A stretch of DNA of 64,000 nucleotides from assembly GCA_025331435.1 (NCBI GenBank), contig JAIWNI010000095.1, forward strand, positions 43,485-107,484, given 5' to 3'. The translations under genes and the position numbers were made by a program. Under the pieces are notes generated by a model. It was given only the letters and a program-made list of their open reading frames with translations, ran no database searches and was not told the origin of the DNA. Source of the stretch: Choanephora cucurbitarum. Its lineage: Eukaryota > Mucoromycota > Mucoromycetes > Mucorales > Choanephoraceae. Below, piece by piece: positions 47,285 to 57,722 of the stretch; positions within the stretch are counted from its first letter, which is position 1, and the number at the start of each line of letters is the position of its first letter.

Positions 47285-48559
47285 ATGGTCAAAGAAGAAA
47301 AAAAAAAGAGAGAGAGAGAGAGAGAGAAAAGGTCAAAATGACGACATTTAAAATGATTCCTGCAACTGAGATTCAACACATTCATGGTATTGAACTTGTA
47401 ACTATCGATTTGTTGCAAAAATGCCACGTATTTTCAAGTATCACAAATCTCTCTTTTTTTTTTTTTTTAGTCATAATAAAACAAGATGGACATGTTAAAA
47501 CGCATTCACTCAGGTAGTTAACAATTCACCATTTTGTACAAAAAGGAAACATGCTTTTAAGAGACCATTGTCAAAATAAAAATAACCTTTTTTTTTTTTT
47601 GAAAATCTCAGGGGGGGGGGTGTTGTCGACTTGATCTCAGGGCAATTTATAGTGTGGTTATTTCTTTTGGGATACTTGGAATCAATGGACCATTAGTCTA
47701 TGCGTGCATATTAAATACAATCAGATATAAGAGGAACTGCATGCATTGTATTCAAAATTTACCTTATGAAGTGCTGTAATATCGTGTCCTATTGTCCTGC
47801 CTTTGTTTGAATTTTTTCATGTCTCGATAATAGCTATATAAAAAAAAAGAAAGGCTGGTTTGGTCATTTCTACTATAGGATTCCTATACCTTTTAATCTA
47901 AAATAGAGAGCCCATTTGCATTGAGGCAACAACCAGGCAAAGGAAGCCTGTATTTCATTTCAGTAAAGTGATCCTTGGAATTTCGGGATTGGAATTGAAA
48001 CCTCTTTTGAATGACAGGTCGCTTTTGTCTCACATAAATTTATAGCTAAATTGAAGTTCTCGGATGATTGGAGGTCAAGTTAGCCTGCATTTATCTATAA
48101 TGCCTTTAGTGCAAGAAAACCATGTAAGATCTCTCCATGTTCTTATGGAAGCAACTCATACTTTGATTTAGCCCAATCCTTTGTATTCCTCTCTCTTTTT
48201 TTTCTCTCTATTTTTAAGCCTATTGTTGCCTAGCATAGCTCATTCATGATATGTTTATGTTATGCAAGTAATGAGAAAGGATTTTCATAAAAAGAGATTA
48301 ACCTCTGTCATTACTATTTTTAAAAAAAAGAAGAGAAACCATAGGTGAAGTTTTCTCGCTTTCTCAAATGAACTCTTGAGAAAAACATGATTAGCCAATA
48401 AGAAGCACCCAACTTAATTTTTTTTTAATAGCCCATGAATGATTTTGACAATCTGCAAGAGAAAAAAAAATTCTTTATTATTCCAAACAACTAAGCGTTT
48501 CGTGCCTATATGTTTCTTGTATCAAATGTACATGTGTATGATGTCTGAGTGCATTTCGT
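47285..48559. other. intergenic, 1.3 kb
   Basis: Contains a GA microsatellite (about 47309-47327) and a T14 run followed by G10 (47611-47620). No gene seen. Confidence 0.5.
47309..47327. repeat. GA microsatellite
   Basis: Uninterrupted (GA)n in the OPI3 leader. Confidence 0.85.
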
Positions 48560-51500
48560 TTACAACTCTTCATCAGTTGTATAGACTTCTTCACCACGCT
48601 TACGTCGTTCCATACGCTCCTTCTTCTTCTTACGGAGTTCTTTTGAAGTCAACTTCTTTTTCTTTTGAACTGCCTTGACAGTATTACCCTGAGCATCCAC
48701 CATATCTTCTTGTTCCTCTTCCTTAATCGCAGTTGTACCTTGACCACTGACCCAGTTATGACCTGAAGGAGTCAGGTATCCATTATCTACCTTCCAAACT
48801 TCATTACAGAGTGCTTCAGAGAACTCACGGTTGTGTGTAACAATGACGACACCACCACCATATTCACGAATGGCATTGGCAAGCGCACCCAATGATTCAC
48901 GATCAAGATAGTTAGTAGGTTCATCCAAGACAAGCATGTGTGGTTTGTTCCACATAGCTGCACCAATGACCAACTTGACCTTTTGACCACCAGAAAGACC
49001 ACGAATGTGAGAATGAGAAGCAAACTCGGGCTCAAGTCCAACTTCCTCTAGATGCTTTTCGATTTCCTTGGCTGTCAACGGACGCAAGAGACCCATCTTG
49101 GCAGCTTCAGCTGAATCTACTTCGGCAATCTTCTTGCCAAAACCCATGTCTTCTAGCTTTTGACGTGATATCCAAGTGTTATCCACACTCGAACGACCCA
49201 CCCAAGAGACTTCATATTCATATGACTGCTTGAGCTTACGACGTCCAACAATGTCCTCCACCACACGCTTTTCACCGTCAATCACAAACGTCTGTTCCAT
49301 GACTTTCTTGTTTGATTCGGCATTCATTCGATCGTTCTTGTCGAGTTCTTCACGGTCTTCACCGGTTGCATAACGCCATTGAATGTACTCGTTAGGGGTC
49401 GAGTCCAGGTGTTTTTCAATATGGTGGAAGGCGTGTTGGGCTACATAGGCAATACGCAAGTTGGGATGCTTCCATACCGTACCCACTTCGGATTCAAGCT
49501 CGCCTGTCAACAGCTTGATCAGTGTACTCTTACCGGCACCGTTGGGACCGATGACAGCGACACGAGATGCCAATGAACATTGGAATGAGATATCGTTCAG
49601 TTGCTTCTTGGCAGTACCAGGATACTGGAAATCAACGTTCTTCATCTTGAGAATAGCGCGTTCCTTGGTCTTGATGCCCTCAAGATAGCCAGGTTCAGGG
49701 AATCGAAAGACAGTCTGAGCTGCTCCCAGTGAATAGTAGGCAGCTGCACGGGGTACCTTCTTGACGAATTCCGACAGATTACCGCGATAACGCTTCAGCT
49801 TATAGTTACCCTCATAATGGATAATGTCAGTACACACATGATCTAAAAATCCAGAGTCGTGTGAGACAATGATCGAAGTCACAGTCTTGAGACCCAACAG
49901 ATAGTTCTCTAGCCAGGCCACATTGACCACATCCAGATGGTTAGTAGGTTCGTCCAACAGGAGAATATCGGCATTCATCAACATGGCACGAGCCAAGGCG
50001 AGCTTCATCTTCCAGCCACCCGAGAGAGAACCAATGGCCTGATGGTGGACCATTTCTTCAGTGAAGCCATAGTTTTTCAAGATGCGAGCGACTTCCTGTC
50101 GATCTTGACATTCAACACCTTCGGAGCTGATGATGAAATCAACCAGACCGGTATCTGCTTCAGAACCATCAATGTCATGTTCTACATAGACCGTCTTGAG
50201 GACCGAACGAGGAGGGAAACCCTCTACCTGTTCATTGGCAATGGCACGCATCAAGGTGGACTTACCACAGCCATTTGCACCACAGAGACCATAACGACGA
50301 CCACGCATGAGACGTAAATGGGTACGGTTCAAGAGAATCTTGGCACCATAGGCAAGTGAGAATTCACAGTTACAGAGCTCTTCACCCTCTTCTTCTTCTT
50401 CCTGCTCGCCTGACTTGGGAGCAATGGCTTCTTCACATGAGGACAAGGCAGCCAAGGCCAGCTTTTCAGCAGAAGCTTCACATTCCTCACCACCGTCTTC
50501 TGTTTCACGTCCAGTCACCAACAGCCAGGTAGCTGCATGAGGCGTGATAGAGGACACCCAGGCATTACGATCATAATCACGCGCCAACACAAGGGCCAAA
50601 GCCAACTTGGCCATGTATTTACGGACAGGAGCAAAGAAGCCTTCAAGCTTGGTCGGTAAGAGCTTGTCTAGCGTGTGTTCCACCTTTTCGCGTTTTTCAT
50701 CTACAGACAAGACAGTGGTACCGCCGCCACCTACACGCTTGAGTGTATCGACTGCCTTCTTGACAACGCCACGGCATTCAGGATCGGCCACTGTTTCATG
50801 CACATGCTCAAGTGCGGGTAACAAGAGAGGCAAGAAGGGAGCAGCCACTTCGGGATCATCTACCAGCTTACACATGTTATCGATAATCAAGGCAGACTTA
50901 CGCTTGATGGGCGTCTGACGTTCACGCAGACCACGACCAAGAAGAGGCACCATCAGAGCCAAGGTACCCGAGTCTACCTCTTGAACAAAAGTGGTGGCAC
51001 CCAACTGGTGAATGGTTTCGGGCACGCTCTCGGGCTTGTTGATGCATTCAATGACAGCAGGAATAAAACGTTCGATATCTTTGTTGTCCAATAAGGCTGT
51101 GGTTGTGGTCATACATTGAGTAGCAGCAGCCTTGACATCACTCTTTGTGTCCCACATACAGTCTGATACAACAGGAATCAAGTCTGGTAAACTAGACAAG
51201 ACCTGCATTGGGTTCACCTGAGTCAAGACTTCAATCAGCTCCAGAGAGAGCATCTTTGTCTGCCATTTCTTGGAGTTCTCAAGTCCTTCAAGACAGAAAG
51301 AGATGATATAACGAGTGGCAATGGGGTTAAAGGCCTTGACGAGACTGCGAGCCACTTGACCTGCCAGTTCAGCCACGGCCTTATCTTTAGCAGCCTGAAG
51401 GTCTAGCAGAGGAGTGAGGAGAGTGATCAGATGGGGTTCCAGTTGTCCGCGCAAGAGAGCATTGGATGTGATCAACGACTGAGTCAGTTCAAGAGCACCC

Positions 51501-51808
51501 AAGATTTGAGGAGAGCGTATCTTTTTTGCAAAGAGTTCTGTAGAGATGGCAGGAAAGATATGACAGGCTTTCATGGCACGTACACCATAATGATGAGCGA
51601 AACCAGCGGCTTCTTCAGCCAGTTTCTTGCGTTCCTCAGGATCTGTAGAGGCCAACAGGTTATTCAGGATTTGCTTTGATTCTTCGGATTCCTTTTCACC
51701 GATACGAACACGCTTTGGTTTTTGAAGTGCAGCCAAAGAGCGACGTTTACTACGATCAGCAGATTTTGCAGCACCGGCAGCAGTGCTGGTATCACCAATA
51801 TACGACAT
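48560..51808 (-). CDS. TEF3: translation elongation factor 3 (eEF3)
   Basis: A single frame of 1082 aa with no intron (yeast eEF3 is 1044). The N-terminal HEAT repeats (residues about 60-380) include SLPDLIPVVSDCMWDTKSDVK. ABC domain 1 has Walker A GANGCGKST and signature LSGGWKMKLALARA. ABC domain 2 has GPNGAGKST, signature LSGGQKVKLVIG and Walker B MLVLDEPTNYLD. The chromodomain-like insert sits in domain 2 (YEVSWVGRSSVDNTW). The C-terminus is Lys-rich for ribosome binding. This fungal-type ATPase releases E-site tRNA and helps eEF1A delivery. The lack of introns contrasts with all large neighbours and fits very high expression. Confidence 0.98.
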   Translation of the reverse strand: MSYIGDTSTAAGAAKSADRSKRRSLAALQKPKRVRIGEKESEESKQILNNLLASTDPEERKKLAEEAAGFAHHYGVRAMKACHIFPAISTELFAKKIRSPQILGALELTQSLITSNALLRGQLEPHLITLLTPLLDLQAAKDKAVAELAGQVARSLVKAFNPIATRYIISFCLEGLENSKKWQTKMLSLELIEVLTQVNPMQVLSSLPDLIPVVSDCMWDTKSDVKAAATQCMTTTTALLDNKDIERFIPAVIECINKPESVPETIHQLGATTFVQEVDSGTLALMVPLLGRGLRERQTPIKRKSALIIDNMCKLVDDPEVAAPFLPLLLPALEHVHETVADPECRGVVKKAVDTLKRVGGGGTTVLSVDEKREKVEHTLDKLLPTKLEGFFAPVRKYMAKLALALVLARDYDRNAWVSSITPHAATWLLVTGRETEDGGEECEASAEKLALAALSSCEEAIAPKSGEQEEEEEGEELCNCEFSLAYGAKILLNRTHLRLMRGRRYGLCGANGCGKSTLMRAIANEQVEGFPPRSVLKTVYVEHDIDGSEADTGLVDFIISSEGVECQDRQEVARILKNYGFTEEMVHHQAIGSLSGGWKMKLALARAMLMNADILLLDEPTNHLDVVNVAWLENYLLGLKTVTSIIVSHDSGFLDHVCTDIIHYEGNYKLKRYRGNLSEFVKKVPRAAAYYSLGAAQTVFRFPEPGYLEGIKTKERAILKMKNVDFQYPGTAKKQLNDISFQCSLASRVAVIGPNGAGKSTLIKLLTGELESEVGTVWKHPNLRIAYVAQHAFHHIEKHLDSTPNEYIQWRYATGEDREELDKNDRMNAESNKKVMEQTFVIDGEKRVVEDIVGRRKLKQSYEYEVSWVGRSSVDNTWISRQKLEDMGFGKKIAEVDSAEAAKMGLLRPLTAKEIEKHLEEVGLEPEFASHSHIRGLSGGQKVKLVIGAAMWNKPHMLVLDEPTNYLDRESLGALANAIREYGGGVVIVTHNREFSEALCNEVWKVDNGYLTPSGHNWVSGQGTTAIKEEEQEDMVDAQGNTVKAVQKKKKLTSKELRKKKKERMERRKRGEEVYTTDEEL

Positions 51809-52079
51809 TGTTTCTTTTTTTGATAAAAGTAAGCTTCAATTGAATTCACCTCTTGATATGACCTTACTTACTTTTACTTTGTTTAGGTAAAGTGTGTTTT
51901 TTTTAGTGCAAGGGAAAAAAAATAAGGAGGAGAGAAAGAAAAAAAAAAAAGTGAGCAGACAATAAATACACGGATCAAATAAAGTTTTTCATTTGGGAAT
52001 AGAAATCAAAACTCAGCTTGATAGTTTCATGCAAAAATAAAGAAAGAGAGGTTTCAGTTTATACAGTTATAAGGCCATT

Positions 52080-53644
52080 TTATTGTGCACTGTTATTGAT
52101 AGAAAAGATGGCACTTACAATAGAATCATCTAGTCCAAGCTCATTGTTATAAACAGCTTGTTGTTTGCCCTTGACTGGTGCTGTATTTGGTGTGGGTGTA
52201 GATACAGAGGAAGATATGACAGGGATGACTACTTCAAAACCAACTCTACCTGACGTAACATTGGGATTATTGTTCTCACTGCTGTTCTCTTGGTTTTTGG
52301 CATCATGGTTCTCCTGACTGTTTTTTGATTTCTGCTGGTGTTGCTGTTTAGATACTGTACGGGGGTTGATGTTGGGTGGAATAAATGGTTTGTTATCTTT
52401 GACGTGTTTCAAGACAAACACTGGATTCTGTTTAGCCTCTTTTAGTTTCTGTGAAATTCTCAAGGGCTTTTCATCGTATCCTAAGGCTCTTTCTATAAAC
52501 AGTATAAGTTCAATGTCCGACAAATAGCTTATTTCCATTCTAACCTTGCATATTATCGGATTGTCCATATTGAATCCAGAGTGCATATTGTTGCCAATCA
52601 CTATTGACATTGTATTTCTTGAGTGCAGATATAATCACTTTTGACGTAGGATCGTCCAGTAATAGGCGGACATTTTTAGAAGATTCAGGCTCTAGTTCTA
52701 CTTTGGATATTTTATCACCATAGACCTTAATAGCACCTCCATCATTGATCGTCACATTGGATTTCTGTGTGATTTTATCAGTACTTGACTTAGATAACAA
52801 CCTCACTTTACCTCATCATGACTTTGTTGGTGATGGTAACCATGGTGATGAGTAAGATGATCTGTTGTATTGGTTGATGATGATGAACATGATTTTGTAG
52901 GTGAATTTGTATGCTTCTGATATGGATAGGATGATTTTGTTGATTTCGAGTTATTTGTCTGTAGAGAACAATAAGAACGATGAAATAAGCCTATCGACAA
53001 CTCACCTTTTTTAATAATTCATCTCTAAGCAAATTCATGTCTGTCGTTAGTCGAACCATGTCCTCTGTCAATCGCTTGATACGAGCATCTGAATGACATT
53101 AGTAAGGTGATAGAGATAACAACTCAAGCACTTACCTCTTTCCTGAAAAGCAGTTTCGATCTTTCGATAATCTGTCATCCCATTCTGGCCTACCCATTCC
53201 TTCATGAATCAACTTTTTAGCATTAAAGCCTTTCTCTCTCATTCTCCTCACAAATATATATAATAGCTTACAGTTTCATAAATAACACCTAAAGACAACA
53301 TCGTTTTAATTCAACAGATAAGCAACTATGACTACTTGAAACTTACTTGGAGGTATATAGTCCCATTCATTCACAGGCACACGATAGAGGATTTTGAGTT
53401 GATAGATATTCTTTAGGATATCCATACGTTGACCAACAGTCACGATAGAGAGATCTTGAAGTGATTCATGGTCCAAATTGACAAGTACATCACCAGTGAT
53501 GCCTTGTTCTTGATGGAGTTTAGATGAAGTTTATTGGATCTCGATAGAGTCATTACCTTTAAACTGCTTTTCATAGGAGGCATAACCTATGCTTGACATC
53601 CATTTGGTCACTTTGTTTTCATCCCACGTTAACACATGCTCCAT
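52080..53644 (-). CDS. STE50: Ste50-like MAPK adaptor (SAM + Ras-association domains)
   Basis: Eight exons: 53644-53557, 53508-53347, 53288-53272, 53199-53136, 53088-53006, 52958-52812, 52764-52545 and 52492-52080, 397 aa. Residues 1-70 are a SAM domain (TWDENKVTKWMSSIGYASY, LSIVTVGQRMDILKNIYQL). A coiled coil follows (RIKRLTEDMVRLTTDMNLL), then a Ser/His-rich linker. Residues about 188-290 are a Ras-association domain (IKVYGDKISKVELEPE, LRISQKLKEAKQNPVFVL). This order is that of Ste50, which tethers the MAPKKK Ste11 to Cdc42/Ras and the membrane. Exon 3 is only 17 nt. It lies just upstream of EF3 on the same strand, 271 bp apart. Confidence 0.86.
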
Positions 53645-53788
53645 CTTGTTTTTTCGTTTATAAAAAAATAAAAAGAAAGAAATGCGTTTTTTTTTTCTAA
53701 AAGCGCTGAATTAAACTACACTGTGCCTGAAGCTTTAGAAAAAAAAATAGCTTAATTCAATTATGATGTTTAAAGTGTGCGATTTTAT

Positions 53789-54049
53789 TTATGAAGTAGC
53801 AAAAAAGACTCTCTTGCATTTGATGTTGCCACTCTGTTCGCTGCAGCAATTGGCAAAATTGGTATGCTTGTCCTCTTCATATTGGCCAATGACACAAAGA
53901 TTTCCTTTCTCCTTTGACACACCTCCAACTTCATAGCAACAACCTCTGTCCCATTTTGGGAGGAAACAACTACAGTTCAATCGGTATTCGTCAGCAATTA
54001 CACCAGAAAGGGCTACAGTGATGGCAGCAAAGAGTACAGCAAACTTCAT
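53789..54049 (-). CDS. small secreted cysteine-rich protein
   Basis: ATG 54049 to the stop at 53789, 86 aa, no intron. An upstream in-frame Met (54079) would only add residues before the signal peptide. Signal peptide MKFAVLFAAITVALSGVIA is followed by a 67-residue mature part with eight cysteines in the order C-C-CC-C-CC-C (CSC, GCC, LC, NCC, KC). The spacing differs from hydrophobins (C-CC-C-C-CC-C), although the number and the CC pairs are similar. Four disulphides are likely. No family is recognised; possibilities include a surface or defence-type secreted protein. Confidence 0.72.
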   Translation of the reverse strand: MKFAVLFAAITVALSGVIADEYRLNCSCFLPKWDRGCCYEVGGVSKEKGNLCVIGQYEEDKHTNFANCCSEQSGNIKCKRVFFATS

Positions 54050-56158
54050 TTTGACAAGTTGAATGATATTGCAATTCAAGAGAGAAAATCAACTGTCTTT
54101 TTATATTCAATGGATACTTGTGTGATACGTGAAATGCATATCATGCTTGGGTGGCATACAAAATAAACAGTTCATTGTCTTTGCATGTATCATTATGCGT
54201 TTACGCTACTATTCCCAATTTACTCGATACAAGCCTTTCAAGAGGCATAGATATTATGATCATGTCAACAGGCTATCTATGTTATTTAACAACATCACCT
54301 CATTCTTTCTCTTTTCACTCCAAAATGCTGAGCTAGCCTCCTTTCTTCCACCGTCTCATTTTAGGGTTCTGTATCAACCAGGTTAATACTTGAGCCATAG
54401 ATCTTAAAATAGCTTTTGTTGTATATATATATATATATACTATTCCCAGAAATAGATTGCGCAGGCTCTCAAAATATTTGCATGAATATGATTTGTGAGC
54501 TTAATTTGCCCTGCGCACTTAAAAGGTGAAAGCTGTATACCCTTTAAGCATTTTGTTGCGCAAAGATGCAATCATCCGTTTTATTTATGCTCAAGTGACG
54601 ATAAGTATGTGCGGTGATAAGGCTAATTTGAGTAAACACTTAGTGATCCGAAGTCCAGGATTTGAGAGAGCTTTGTCAATGTTCAAGTTGCCTATGCATG
54701 GAACATGTCAATTGAATTGTATGTCAGTTCATGAGAGACTACTAAAAAAAAGCTGATGTCAGGATAGCTAATTGGCAGACATTTGTCAGGAGCAGGCACT
54801 AAACCCTCTTTGATTTATCACACATCTTATTATTGGAGCCACATATAACCATATGATTCATGAGCCTTTTTTTTTTTGTTATTTTATCTTATTTTTTGCT
54901 TCAGCGGTGACTAATGGAAAAGATAAATTACATAACCTATGTACTTTGATAAGCTTTTCCTGATCGATACAAGGCAATATTGCACATTTCTCCTCTGACT
55001 TTCTCTTCAATAAGCAAACAAAGAGTTATTTCTTATTATCTATCTTGTTACTCAGACTAAGATAGGCATGTACTTCCTAAAGACTTATAAACAGCCATGG
55101 CCTCAGCAAACGCGAATAGAAATTAGGTACAAGGGGCTTACTGAGCGTCATTCATTCTGCGCTTGATTACACAAATGATAGACACAATGTTTAGCATAAG
55201 CTACTGTCTTTTGTTTCTCTCATACCTTTAGCTGGTTCGTCAACGACAATATCAATACAGACCTTCAAAGAAATGCCAAATTCAAAATCATGGTCTGTTT
55301 TTTTCCAGCCTATCTAACTGACCTTAGACTTAAACGATAAAGGTAGTCTGTGTTGTTATTCATGTTATATGTCAACTGTCCAAAAGCAGTGCTTCTCTCA
55401 ATACGTGCAATCTCAAGAAGATTAATGTATCTTTCTGAGCATATCAAAAAGCCTTATCCTCAATAAGCCTGACAGCTATGAAGTAATTGCAGTTCCTTTC
55501 GTGCTCTTGTTAGTGATCAAACTCTGTCCCTTTCAATCGTCATCAGGTAGTGTGGTCTGCGCTTGTTTATCAGAATGGTATTCTGTCTCTAGTCAGTATC
55601 ATTACTATAGAACCAATATGACAGACCTAGTTGATACATCACAGCACAAAGTGCCCTATATTTAGAGTGTCTGTTGCTACATGAACCTATGATATCATCT
55701 TAATTGAAGATGGCTAAAATATATATAACTCTTAGATGCATAACTATTCTTAAGCATTTCAGTTGTATAGCCAAAGTACATACCGAACCAACAAATCTCA
55801 CGCAAGGTTCCTTAGGGAAGTTATAATGGGAACCTCATGTAAATTGGTCTCAAAGGCAATCTTCCAGTCCCAAAATCGACTCGGGAATTAAAAAGTATTC
55901 TATCATGTTGAAACACCACTCAAGGCATTGCTTCCTTAAAAATAACTGAATCTAAGAAACAGTATCCCCTTCTTCTCAGTCAAAACTGGAATTACACATG
56001 GATGTCGATTTGTCTTTTTTTTTGACCCATAAACATCGAAATTTGTTAGAATTGAATTGTTTGTGTGGACAGTGGGAAAGTCATGACACAATCGCCTCTT
56101 TAAATAGGATAAAGTTCATTAATGGTTGAAGAAAACAGTAGTCTACATGCTTTTATAG
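54050..56158. other. 2.1-kb gene-poor region
   Basis: Contains a TA microsatellite at 54422-54439. Frames here are short and featureless on both strands. Confidence 0.5.
54422..54439. repeat. TA microsatellite
   Basis: Uninterrupted alternating TA. Confidence 0.85.
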
Positions 56159-56584
56159 TTAATTTGAGTATACTTGCAAATGAGAAAGATCAATGGGTAT
56201 GGCTGTATTAAAGAGAGAGAAAATGAGTTTCGTTTTAGGATAGAGTCCATTCATCCTTTTTTTTTTTTGAGTATACTTACAGCAGCCTGTTTCAGCACCT
56301 GTAGGGTATCTTTTCAATTTCTTTTCAAAAGGTGGTGGAGCAGGAAACTCCTTTTGCGAATGAAAAGTCCATTTGCCTGCCTCTGTTTGAGGTGGTTCAG
56401 GTATATCAATATCGACCGAATGATAAGAGGGTTGAACTGGAATAGTAGAAAGTCTGTTGAGAGGTGAATTCATATTACTCTTGTTGGTAGGCGGAGGTGG
56501 TGCAGGCATCGTTCTTCTCTCTGTATTTTGACGCATAGGAGGTGGTGGCGGAACTGCTCGACTGACTCTGGGTGAATAAGACAT
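56159..56584 (-). CDS. short WIP/verprolin-like proline-rich protein
   Basis: Two exons, 56584-56281 and 56202-56159, encode 115 aa. It has two proline clusters (VPPPPPMRQ, MPAPPPPTN) and a block GKWTFHSQKEFPAPPPFEKK ending KRYPTG. This resembles the WASP-binding segment at the end of WIP/verprolin, where aromatic-x-F-H, a proline run and a closing YPS/TG recur. No WH2 actin-binding motif is visible, so this would be the WASP-binding end only. It might regulate Las17/WASP at actin patches. The small size is unusual; verprolins are several hundred residues. Confidence 0.6.
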   Translation of the reverse strand: MSYSPRVSRAVPPPPPMRQNTERRTMPAPPPPTNKSNMNSPLNRLSTIPVQPSYHSVDIDIPEPPQTEAGKWTFHSQKEFPAPPPFEKKLKRYPTGAETGCCKYTQKKKRMNGLYPKTKLIFSLFNTAIPIDLSHLQVYSN

Positions 56585-56705
56585 GCTGATGGAGTTAAAG
56601 AGTATAAAGAAGAAAAATAAGAAAAATGAAAATGAATGTTGTAGCGCCTCCTCACTACTGACTTTAAAATTTTCTCTATAAACAACCTACGAATTCAATC
56701 GAATA

Positions 56706-57074
56706 GAGAGGTTGTGAAAAGATCTTGCATCATTTCCTTTTTAAAAATGTAAGACATACACCCTTGACGTTACACAAAACTTCTTGCATCTTTTACAAAT
56801 TGGGTTTGAATTATACACATCGCAAATTCAATTATTCTGATACCGAAGCTGTTAAAAGCTCTGTTTTTGAGCTGACTTTCTATTTGACTTGCGGAATCCA
56901 ATTGTGGCGAATGAGAGCCTTACAAATTTCAAAGTCATGAAAATGCGAAACAGCTTTTTCTTGCAACAATTTCTGCAAGAAAAAGCTGTTTCGCATTTCC
57001 CTGACTTTGAAATTTGAGGTTTAACCTGCCATATAAGTAAAAGATACATGCAAAAACTTTTTTCACAACCTCTC
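56706..57074. mobile_element. 369-bp hairpin MITE, TA-flanked
   Basis: Ends match as inverted repeats starting GAGAGGTTGTGAAAA (left 56706, right 57074 reversed), about 28 bp with mismatches. Both are flanked by TA (56704-56705, 57075-57076) as in Tc1/mariner. Near its right half, 56925-57016 is a second, nearly perfect palindrome with arms around GAAACAGCTTTTTCTTGCA and a 7-nt loop. No transposase is encoded, so it depends on another element. A transcript would fold into a strong hairpin. Confidence 0.8.
56925..57016. repeat. internal long palindrome
   Basis: Arms of about 42 bp pair with few mismatches around ACAATTT. Confidence 0.85.
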
Positions 57075-57076
57075 TA

Positions 57077-57425
57077 ATAAACAGACAGACAAATTCTCAC
57101 TTTTTATCTTTCACTTATCTTTGAAAAGCGCATAAACGCGTGGATATTTTATCTTCTTCGATTTTCTTTTCGATCTAAACAATAAGTCTATCTTTAAGCT
57201 TAGACTGCACTATCAGATTATACATTAAATCTCTATTGAGACAATAGCTTAAGTACAGTGCCTACGGTCTCAAACGGCGGATTTCAAAAATCATTTGGCG
57301 GTTTCCAAAAATCCAATTGGCGTTGTCAAAAAACCAAATGGCAGCATTATGAAAGCTTTTAGTTTAGAGTGTTTGTCTAACTGGTCAAATAGTCCCTCTC
57401 AAAAAATTGAGATTACTCTGCTGCT
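57077..57425. other. intergenic with a possible Tc1/pogo-like end and a phased repeat
   Basis: TACAGTGCCTACGG at 57254 resembles a Tc1/mariner terminus. From 57272 a unit around GGC(G/A) plus an A-rich run recurs four times at spacings of 21, 22 and 21 bp (57276, 57297, 57319, 57340). No partner end was found. Confidence 0.45.
57272..57345. repeat. ~21-bp degenerate tandem repeat
   Basis: Four decaying copies of a unit like TTGGCGGTTTCAAAAATCCA. Confidence 0.6.
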
Positions 57426-57722
57426 TTAGCTGCTCGAAAAAAAATTGATTTTGAAGTAATAGCTCCAAACATTGCCAACTTTGTCAGCAACAGTTTTATT
57501 CGCTTTTTCGATAACAAGCGATATTCTGCTCTCTAAGTTCTCGTCTTCGGCATCGAGCTCAATGGGAATAGCTTGACAATTATTGTATTCGCTTAGATTT
57601 GTCAAGTTTCGAAGATTGAATTCCTCTCCTTCTTCGATAATGTAGTCCATGGCCTCTGCACCGTCTTCCGTAGTTATTCCGCCCTAACCGTCTTCAATAA
57701 AGAATTTATCCCTGTTGCCCAT
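57426..57722 (-). pseudogene. possible BED/hAT-type transposase fragment
   Basis: Frame from ATG 57722 with one TAG after 12 codons, then open to 57426. It is acidic (AMDYIIEEGEEFNL, ELDAEDENLESR) and ends with GNVWSYYFKI. VWSYF before a Cys finger is the usual start of BED zinc fingers in hAT transposases. The finger itself is not present. Weak evidence, but the setting between transposon remnants fits. Confidence 0.3.

Noticed and set aside
47611..47620. G10 run as a possible G-quadruplex
   Set aside because: A single G run without the other three tracts; more likely simple-sequence slippage.
49937..50918. Frames on + opposite EF3
   Set aside because: Antisense shadows of a strongly supported gene.
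53789..54049. Hydrophobin
   Set aside because: Cys order is C-C-CC-C-CC-C rather than C-CC-C-C-CC-C and the chain lacks the long hydrophobic loops.
54526..54756. 76-codon + strand frame
   Set aside because: No ATG context, domain or conservation signal visible; treated as chance.
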